Shown here piece by piece: positions 5,896-10,954 of a DNA stretch of 10,954 bases. The notes under the pieces are model-generated. The model had not been told where the DNA came from and ran no database searches. It saw only the letters and a program-made list of their open reading frames with translations. A program made the translations under genes and the position numbers. The first letter of the stretch is position 1. Each line of letters begins with the position of its first letter. The DNA lies in contig CAYVLI010000057.1 of NCBI GenBank assembly GCA_964452105.1, positions 1-10,954 of the forward strand, written 5' to 3'. Origin of the DNA: CAYVLI01 sp964452105 [NCBI: uncultured Nitrospinota bacterium] (GTDB lineage: Bacteria; JAUXIQ01).

Positions 5896-7623
5896 CTAAT
5901 TTTCCGAGTAGCTTTTTAGGATTCCGTCTATCTCCCGTTCGAGCGCTTCAGTCGCCCGGTCGATTTCCACAAGGGTAACCGAGCCGTCCGATCTTTTACG
6001 CAATTCGACCTTGTTTTCGGCCAGGTTTTTCGCGCCCACTGTCACGCGGTATGGTATCCCCAGGAGATCTGCATCTTTGAATTTCACTCCCGCCCTCTCC
6101 TCGCGGTCATCTATAAGGGCTTCCAATCCTACATTTATGCAGGCCGAGTATATGTTCTCGGCCGCAGCGACAACTTTTTCATCCTTCATGCTCACGGGCA
6201 GGACGTGCACCTGATAAGGAGCGATGGGCAGCGGCCATATTATTCCGTCTTCGTCGTAATTCTGCTCGATGGAGGCCGCGACGGTCCTTCCCACGCCGAT
6301 GCCGTAGCAGCCCATTATGATGTATTTGTCCTTGCCCTGGGCGTCCTGAAAGGTAGCCTTGAGGGCCTCGCTGTATTTGGTGCCCAGCTTGAACACGTGG
6401 CCGACTTCGATGCCCTTTTCGATGAGCAGGGGCGTCTGGCATCCGGGGCACGGGTCTCCTTCATTCACCATCCGCAGGTCTTCATATCTGTTGATCTGGA
6501 AATCCTTCCCGGTGTTAACGCCTATAAGATGGTGGTCTTTCTCGTTGGCCCCAGTCACGAAATTGACCAGGCCCTTCAATGCCAGGTCGGCTATCAGCTC
6601 GATCCCCTCGAGCCCCACCGGCCCCGAGAAACCTTCCGGCCCTCCAGTGACCTTCTGGATTACCGCTCCATCGGCCATGCTCAGCTCCTGCGCGCCGGTG
6701 CAATTGAGCAGCTTCGTTTCGTTGACGGTATGGTCTCCCCTGACCAGAACCGCAACGGGGGTGTCATCGACGGTGTAGATCATGGTCTTCACCAGTTCCC
6801 GGGCCGGGACGCCCAGGAACTTGCAGACTTCCTCGACGGTTTTCATGCCGGGGGTATGCACTTTTTCAATGGTTTTGAGATTGTTCTCTTCTTCGTATTC
6901 GACTTCTCCGGCTTCGGTTTTATTTATGTTGGATGCGTAGCCGCACGCAGGGCAGTGCGCTATTTCGTCTTCCCCGCTGTCCGCCAGGACCATGAATTCG
7001 TGGGAGTAGCTTCCCCCGATCTGGCCCGAGTCCGCCTCCACGGCCCTGAAGCGCAGGCCGCATCTACTGAAGATGCGTTCGTAAGCTTCGTACATAGCCC
7101 GGTAGCTCATTTCCGCGCTTTCGTCGTCGGCATCGAAGCTGTAGGCGTCCTTCATGAGAAACTCTCGTCCGCGCATGATGCCGAAGCGGGGCCGGTATTC
7201 GTCGCGGAACTTGGTCTGTATCTGGTAGAGGTTGAGGGGGAGGTCCCTGTAGGAGCGGACTTCTTTTCGCACCAGGTCGGTTATCAGCTCCTCGTGGGTG
7301 GGGCCGAGGCAGAAATCGCGGCCTCTCCTGTCCTTGAGGCGTATCAGCTCCTTGCCATAAACGTTCCAGCGGCCGCTCTCCAGCCACAATTCGGCGGGGT
7401 TCAGGGCGGGCATGAGCAGTTCCTGTGCGCCCGCGCGGTCCATCTCTTCCCGGACGATGTTTTCCACCTTTTTGAGTACCTTATGCCCCAGAGGCAATAT
7501 GGTGTAGATGCCTGCAGCTACCTGCCTTATCATACCCGCCCTGAGCATGAGCTGGTGGCTTATCACTTCGGCATCGGCGGGAACTTCTCTGGTGGTGTGC
7601 AGCAGCATTCTGGAGAGTCTCAT
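5896..7623 (-). CDS. proS: Prolyl-tRNA synthetase, bacterial type with editing domain
   Basis: The cytoplasmic enzyme joins proline to tRNA-Pro using ATP. The 575-residue product has the class II synthetase order. Motif 1 lies at about 30-72. Motif 2 (KFRDEYRPRFGIMRGREF) is at 138-155. Motif 3 (GCYGIGVGRTVAASIEQ) is at 438-454. An anticodon-binding domain follows from about 470. The insertion between motifs 2 and 3 (about 225-400) is the trans-editing domain of bacterial-type ProRS, with the conserved VKT lysine at K279. CPAC (224-227) and CPGC (392-395) flank this insertion and could bind zinc. The start matches the family (RMLLHTTREVPADAEV). AAAGG precedes the ATG within the end of ispG, only 6 bases after its stop, so translation is probably coupled. 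Length is normal and all motifs are intact. Confidence 0.98.
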   Translation of the reverse strand: MRLSRMLLHTTREVPADAEVISHQLMLRAGMIRQVAAGIYTILPLGHKVLKKVENIVREEMDRAGAQELLMPALNPAELWLESGRWNVYGKELIRLKDRRGRDFCLGPTHEELITDLVRKEVRSYRDLPLNLYQIQTKFRDEYRPRFGIMRGREFLMKDAYSFDADDESAEMSYRAMYEAYERIFSRCGLRFRAVEADSGQIGGSYSHEFMVLADSGEDEIAHCPACGYASNINKTEAGEVEYEEENNLKTIEKVHTPGMKTVEEVCKFLGVPARELVKTMIYTVDDTPVAVLVRGDHTVNETKLLNCTGAQELSMADGAVIQKVTGGPEGFSGPVGLEGIELIADLALKGLVNFVTGANEKDHHLIGVNTGKDFQINRYEDLRMVNEGDPCPGCQTPLLIEKGIEVGHVFKLGTKYSEALKATFQDAQGKDKYIIMGCYGIGVGRTVAASIEQNYDEDGIIWPLPIAPYQVHVLPVSMKDEKVVAAAENIYSACINVGLEALIDDREERAGVKFKDADLLGIPYRVTVGAKNLAENKVELRKRSDGSVTLVEIDRATEALEREIDGILKSYSEN

Positions 7624-7629
7624 CTGTAG

Positions 7630-8724
7630 TTACCTTTCGGACAATCGCTTTATTTCTTCCATGAGAGCGCTGTAAATTTCGTCCTGTTTGAGTTTCCTTA
7701 TGATTTCTCCCTTTCTGAACAGAAGCCCTCCTCCCTTCCCTCCGGCGACTCCCAGATCGGCGCATCTGGCCTCGCCCGGGCCGTTGACCTCGCACCCCAT
7801 TATGGCCACCTTGAGGTTTCCCTCAAGACGGCTTGCTTCTTTTTCCACACGCTCCACTATGCCGGTCAGGTCGGTTGAGCACCTGCCGCAGGTCGGGCAG
7901 GAGATGATTTCTATCCCCCTGTCGCGCAGGCCCAACGCCCTCAGGAGCTTCAGACCAACCCTTACTTCCTCCACCGGTTTTCCGGTGATGGAAACCCTTA
8001 TGGTATCGCCTATGCCCTCCATCAGAAGGGCGCCTATCCCTGCCGAGGACTTAATCGCGGAGGGCAGAAGCGTGCCTGCTTCCGTTATCCCGAGATGGAG
8101 GGGATAGTCCACTCTTTTAGAGATGAGGCGACAGGCTTCCACCGTTGTGACCACGTCTGAGGACTTCAGCGAGATTTTTATCTGATGGAAGTCGAGTTCC
8201 TGGAGGATGTTCACCTGTCTGAGCGCGCTCTCCACCATCGCCTCCGGTGTGGGCCGTCCGTAACGGGCGAGGATATCTTTATCGAGAGAACCGCTGTTGA
8301 CGCCTATGCGTATGGGGGCCTGGTAGAGCGCCGCTTTTTCTGCAACTTCCTCTACGCGCTTGCGTGAGCCTATATTGCCGGGATTTATCCTCAGGCCGTC
8401 CGCCCCTTCTTCCAGGGCTGTAAGGGCCAGGCGGTAATCGAAATGGATGTCTGCGACGATGGGCATCCGGATACGTGCCTTGAGCACTCCGATGGCTCTT
8501 GCGGATTCATCGTCAGGGACGGCCACACGGACGATGTCGCAGCCTGCTTCCTCCAGTTCTGCTATCTGGGCGGTGGTCGCTTCCACGTCGGACGTGCGCA
8601 TTTTTGTCATGGATTGTACCGATACGCGCTCACTCCCGCCCACGGCTACACAGCCCAATTTTATCCGCCGCGTATGTCTTCTCTTTATGCCGGCCGTCAC
8701 CGATGTTTCCGCCACAACGAGCAA
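7630..8724 (-). CDS. ispG: 4-hydroxy-3-methylbut-2-en-1-yl diphosphate synthase (MEP pathway)
   Basis: IspG (GcpE) is the iron-sulfur enzyme that converts methylerythritol cyclodiphosphate to HMBPP in isoprenoid synthesis. Counting from the TTG at 8724, the 364-residue protein has the TIM-barrel part (SVQSMT at 35-40, VADIHFDYRLA at 90-100, LRINPGNIG at 111-119). The C-terminal 4Fe-4S part has C276 and C279 in SCPTCGR, C311 in GCEVNGPGEA and the ligand glutamate E318. It is the short two-domain bacterial form. The start is uncertain because no ATG is in frame upstream. The TTG at 8724 has AAAGGG only one base away. A GTG at 8715 would have that site at 10 bases and is at least as likely. Either start keeps all conserved parts. 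It lies 73 bases after rseP and 6 before proS. Confidence 0.97.
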   Translation of the reverse strand: MLVVAETSVTAGIKRRHTRRIKLGCVAVGGSERVSVQSMTKMRTSDVEATTAQIAELEEAGCDIVRVAVPDDESARAIGVLKARIRMPIVADIHFDYRLALTALEEGADGLRINPGNIGSRKRVEEVAEKAALYQAPIRIGVNSGSLDKDILARYGRPTPEAMVESALRQVNILQELDFHQIKISLKSSDVVTTVEACRLISKRVDYPLHLGITEAGTLLPSAIKSSAGIGALLMEGIGDTIRVSITGKPVEEVRVGLKLLRALGLRDRGIEIISCPTCGRCSTDLTGIVERVEKEASRLEGNLKVAIMGCEVNGPGEARCADLGVAGGKGGGLLFRKGEIIRKLKQDEIYSALMEEIKRLSER

Positions 8725-8797
8725 GCCCTTTACTATTTCAGATTCGCTGCTTCGATTATTATCATGGATTACTCGGGTCTCGTGGAACGAAGGGAAT

Positions 8798-9874
8798 CTA
8801 TCTCTCTACTATGCGTGAGATGTCGTTGTAAAAGACATAAGCCATGAGCAGAATCAGGACCATTATGCCTATCTGCTGGGCGATTTCTCTTTGACGGATA
8901 CTGAACGGCTTTCGAGAGATGCCCTCCAGGGCAAAGAACATTATATGACCGCCGTCCAGCACCGGCAGCGGAACCAGGTTTATCACTCCCAGGCTCACGC
9001 TGAGAAAAGCCATGAGGGATATTACATTGAGGAACCCCTGTCTGGCTTGCTGCCCGATAATTGATGCGATACCCACGGGCCCGGCGAGATTTCTCGGCGA
9101 GAGCTTCCCTTGAAATATTTTTACTATGCTGGTTACCGTGAGTCTGGTGGCGTTGCCCGTCAATATAGCTCCTTTGACTATGGCCACTGCCGGATTGTGC
9201 CTCACGTTGATTACTTCACCGGCCGCCTTGACTCCGATGATCCCGGTCTGAACGGTTTCGCCGAATATGTTTTTGGCTTCCCTGGCCTCGGGAGTTACCC
9301 TCGTATCGATTAGATTCTCGCCTCGTTTTATGGTCAGAGCAAGTTCCTTGCCTGCATTGCCCACTATCAGATCTCTCAGATCATTCCAGTCCTTTATTTT
9401 TTGCCCCTCTATGGAAACTATCTTATCACCGTTGATTATGCCCGCCGACATGGCCGGAGAATCGGGCATAACTTCTCCCACCCTGGTGGTAAGTGTGGGG
9501 ATTCCGATCATATTGAGGACGGCGAACAGCAGCACGGCGAATAAAAAGTTAAAACCGGGGCCTGCGCCCACGATGGATAGTTTCTTGAGGATGGACTTAT
9601 GTAAGAAGGATTTTCCCTCGTCCACTTCCTCTTCTGCTTCCTCTTCAGAAGGGTCTTCACCCATCATTTTCACGTAACCACCCAACGGCACGGCGGAAAC
9701 CACGTATTCCGTTTCGCCCTTCTTCTTCCCCGCCAATTTAGGTCCGAAGCCCAGGGAGAACTTGATTATTCCTACGCCCATGAGCCTGGCAAAAATGAAA
9801 TGTCCCAACTCGTGAACGAAAATTAGTATGCCTATAACTATAATGAAATAGATTGCTGTAGTGGCCACTTGCAT
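8798..9874 (-). CDS. rseP: Site-2 intramembrane zinc metalloprotease RseP
   Basis: RseP family proteases cut membrane-anchored regulators such as anti-sigma factors, and remnant signal peptides, within the inner membrane. The 358-residue product has the first membrane segment with the zinc motif HELGH at 21-25, a second hydrophobic segment with GAGPGFNFL at 103-111, one PDZ domain (about 125-190, with GDKIVSIEGQ) and the third zinc ligand in LDGGH (D307). A last membrane segment spans 335-350. A short acidic loop (EDPSEEEAEEEVDEG, 73-87) lies between the first two segments. Having one PDZ rather than two is the shorter, common non-enteric form. AGGAG lies about 11 bases before the ATG. The gene is between lolA and ispG in one direction; cleavage of signal peptides by this family makes its presence near secreted peptides worth noting, but no link is shown. 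Confidence 0.97.
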   Translation of the reverse strand: MQVATTAIYFIIVIGILIFVHELGHFIFARLMGVGIIKFSLGFGPKLAGKKKGETEYVVSAVPLGGYVKMMGEDPSEEEAEEEVDEGKSFLHKSILKKLSIVGAGPGFNFLFAVLLFAVLNMIGIPTLTTRVGEVMPDSPAMSAGIINGDKIVSIEGQKIKDWNDLRDLIVGNAGKELALTIKRGENLIDTRVTPEAREAKNIFGETVQTGIIGVKAAGEVINVRHNPAVAIVKGAILTGNATRLTVTSIVKIFQGKLSPRNLAGPVGIASIIGQQARQGFLNVISLMAFLSVSLGVINLVPLPVLDGGHIMFFALEGISRKPFSIRQREIAQQIGIMVLILLMAYVFYNDISRIVER

Positions 9875-9908
9875 TCGAATCTGTTCTCCTTGAGGTTTAG
9901 CGGTCTTT

Positions 9909-9927
9909 ATGGAAACTTTCGTTCCAT
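9909..9927 (-). other. Small hairpin between lolA and rseP
   Basis: Leftward the bases read ATGGAAC-GAAA-GTTTCCAT: a 7-pair stem with one bulge and a GAAA tetraloop, in the 60-base gap between lolA and rseP. There is no T run after it, so it is not a strong terminator. It may tune mRNA stability between the two genes. Confidence 0.35.
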
Positions 9928-9934
9928 GGATTTA

Positions 9935-10627
9935 TCATCTTCTGGAGCTCTTCCCAGACATATTAATAATATCTGCGTTTTCGGGCGGCGAGAAGCGAAA
10001 GAGGCTATCCGGCAGATGCGAGTCTATCACTATCTGTTCAAATTTTATCGATATAAGATTGTTCATGACGTCGTAGAGGCTGCTTTTGGTGATGAGGTAG
10101 CTTTCGGCATCCACTTCAAGGACCAGTTGCGACAGGTTCATTTGAGGTGTATGCGGCTTCAAATCCACCCTGTACGATGAAACCTTTTTACCATCTTTTT
10201 TTACTGACGGTGAAACCACGTCAAATTCTTTTTTAAGGTCTCCCTTCCCCAGCAGAAACATCAGCGGTGTCCTGGAGATATGCTCTTCATTCAGGCTTGC
10301 AACGTAAACCTGGTTCTGTTCCGGGAGATAGGTCCAGACATTCTCACCGTCGCTTACGATGAGCCTTCGTTCGGGTTTCTCATATTCCCAGCGCATCTTG
10401 CCCGGTTTACTTATGTATACCGTTCCCCAGGATTTTTCTTCCATCAAGGATACCTTGTTGACGGAAACCTGCCGAAACTTCGCCGTAATAGTGCTTATTC
10501 CGTTGTACCTGGCCTGGACCAGGTCCACCACCTCGACCGGTAAAGCCGGGTTCAGAAACGAAAAGGAATGTAAACTGAGGGCAAAAACACCGGCCGCCAG
10601 CAATATCCCTGCTAATTGTTTACGCAT
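9935..10627 (-). CDS. lolA: Outer-membrane lipoprotein carrier protein, LolA family
   Basis: LolA carries lipoproteins across the periplasm from the LolCDE exporter to the outer membrane. From the ATG at 10627 the product has 230 residues: a signal peptide (MRKQLAGILLAAGVFALSL, to about residue 23) and then the family pattern. That pattern includes YNGISTITAKFRQ, GTVYISKPGKMRWEYEKPE, LIVSDGENVWTYLPEQNQV and a C-terminal IKFEQIVIDSHLPDSLFRF. The start is set by AGGAGGG 6 bases upstream; an ATG six codons earlier overlaps that ribosome site and is unlikely. Length and layout are normal. It is the first gene of the leftward run lolA-rseP-ispG-proS and implies a diderm cell. Assignment to the family is strong; in organisms with several LolA-like proteins the exact role could differ. 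Confidence 0.93.
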   Translation of the reverse strand: MRKQLAGILLAAGVFALSLHSFSFLNPALPVEVVDLVQARYNGISTITAKFRQVSVNKVSLMEEKSWGTVYISKPGKMRWEYEKPERRLIVSDGENVWTYLPEQNQVYVASLNEEHISRTPLMFLLGKGDLKKEFDVVSPSVKKDGKKVSSYRVDLKPHTPQMNLSQLVLEVDAESYLITKSSLYDVMNNLISIKFEQIVIDSHLPDSLFRFSPPENADIINMSGKSSRR

Positions 10628-10667
10628 ACAAATCCCTCCTGCCAAACAGGGGAATGTTAACCATTTA

Positions 10668-10696
10668 AATATAAACCATCAGACGGAAAATGGCTA
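10668..10696 (-). promoter_or_regulatory. Candidate sigma-70 promoter of lolA
   Basis: Leftward, TAGCCA (10691-10696, 4 of 6 to the -35 consensus) and TATATT (10668-10673, 4 of 6 to the -10 consensus) are 17 bases apart. The start would be near 10661, about 34 bases before the lolA ATG. It is the best pair I see in the gap but is only moderate. Confidence 0.33.
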
Positions 10697-10764
10697 TCGA
10701 GAGAGTGCCGAAAAACCCACCTCTAATATGTTGTCTCAAAAAAACGCGTTCTCAAAATGCAGCA

Positions 10765-10848
10765 GAGATTCTTCGCTTCGCTCAGAATGACAGGCTCGGA
10801 GCTTGTCCTGTCATGCTGAGTCACGCCAGGGGCGCGGCGAAGCATCTC
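10765..10848. repeat. Imperfect inverted repeat of dispersed intergenic type
   Basis: The outer arms GAGATTCTTCGC (10765-10776) and GCGAAGCATCTC (10837-10848) are reverse complements with one mismatch. The inner arms TCAGAATGACAGG and CCTGTCATGCTGA (10807-10819) are too. I recognise the GTCATTCTGAGCGAAGCGAAG-like core (given here in shortened form) as a repeat scattered between genes in many environmental genomes. It codes for nothing credible. Confidence 0.75.
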
Positions 10849-10856
10849 GCCAGTGA

Positions 10857-10884
10857 GTAGAGGCAATTCATGAATTGTCTCTAC
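10857..10884. repeat. 28-bp near-perfect palindrome of dispersed type
   Basis: The left half GTAGAGGCAATTCA and right half TGAATTGTCTCTAC are reverse complements at 13 of 14 positions, and the mismatch would be a G-U pair in RNA. It begins 8 bases after the repeat at 10765-10848. GTAGAG...CTCTAC palindromes of this kind occur as dispersed units in several genomes. Confidence 0.7.
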
Positions 10885-10914
10885 AAGGTTGGGGTAACCA
10901 TAGCTAGATTCAAC

Positions 10915-10948
10915 CTCGAAGTGCAACGAATGAGGAAGCAACTTCGAG
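10915..10948. repeat. Inverted repeat at the right window edge
   Basis: CTCGAAGT (10915-10922) and ACTTCGAG (10941-10948) are exact reverse complements around an 18-base loop. It is the third inverted repeat in 190 bases and may belong to an element that continues past the window. Confidence 0.45.
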
Positions 10949-10954
10949 TGGAGT

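Noticed and set aside
6205-7629. 474-codon open frame on the + strand opposite proS
   Set aside because: It lies fully antisense to an intact, motif-complete prolyl-tRNA synthetase gene and has no recognisable domain; long antisense frames are common opposite G+C-rich genes.
10723-10941. 72-codon open frame on the - strand at the right edge
   Set aside because: It is a translation of the dispersed repeats at 10765-10884, with the SEAKNL-type sequence typical of such spurious frames, and it has no ribosome site.
1-10954. CRISPR arrays, transposase genes, phage genes or toxin-antitoxin pairs
   Set aside because: No regularly spaced direct repeats and no products of these kinds were seen on either strand.

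Overview
The window looks like the chromosome of a Gram-negative (diderm) bacterium. It has a LolA-type lipoprotein carrier, a sigma-54-dependent NtrC-family activator with a good -24/-12 promoter nearby, and an rseP-ispG-proS gene run of the kind seen in Deltaproteobacteria-like and Nitrospirota-like genomes. The lineage is inferred from gene content and style only; no species is claimed.

Left part (1-4889, all leftward): a signalling locus. In transcription order it holds an NtrC-type response regulator (3462-4838); a non-coding stretch with a 16-bp dyad and a sigma-54-like promoter; a 30-codon secreted-peptide gene (3032-3124), too short for ordinary ORF calling; a perfect 12-bp bidirectional terminator (2979-3008); a sigma-70-like promoter embedded in an inverted repeat that covers the next ribosome binding site; a family-5 (Dpp/Opp-type) periplasmic peptide-binding protein (1339-2910); and a membrane histidine kinase with HAMP and PAS domains (1-1317), cut off by the window edge just after its phospho-accepting histidine. 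Regulator and kinase plausibly form one two-component system. The binding protein has no permease beside it and could be the sensory partner. The tiny peptide could be the target or the signal. That reading is a hypothesis.

Middle (4942-5895): a divergent 183-residue protein of unknown function on the + strand, then a tRNA-Asp (GTC) gene on the - strand with its own candidate promoter, then a gap with several short inverted repeats.

Right part (5896-10627, all leftward): housekeeping genes in the order lolA, rseP, ispG, proS. They cover outer-membrane lipoprotein transport, an intramembrane site-2 protease, the penultimate step of the MEP isoprenoid pathway and prolyl-tRNA synthesis. Spacing is tight from ispG to proS (6 bases) and looser between rseP and ispG (73) and lolA and rseP (60). 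This part is clearly richer in G+C than the signalling locus. The right edge (10646-10954) has no credible gene; it carries the lolA promoter region and three inverted-repeat units of the dispersed intergenic type.
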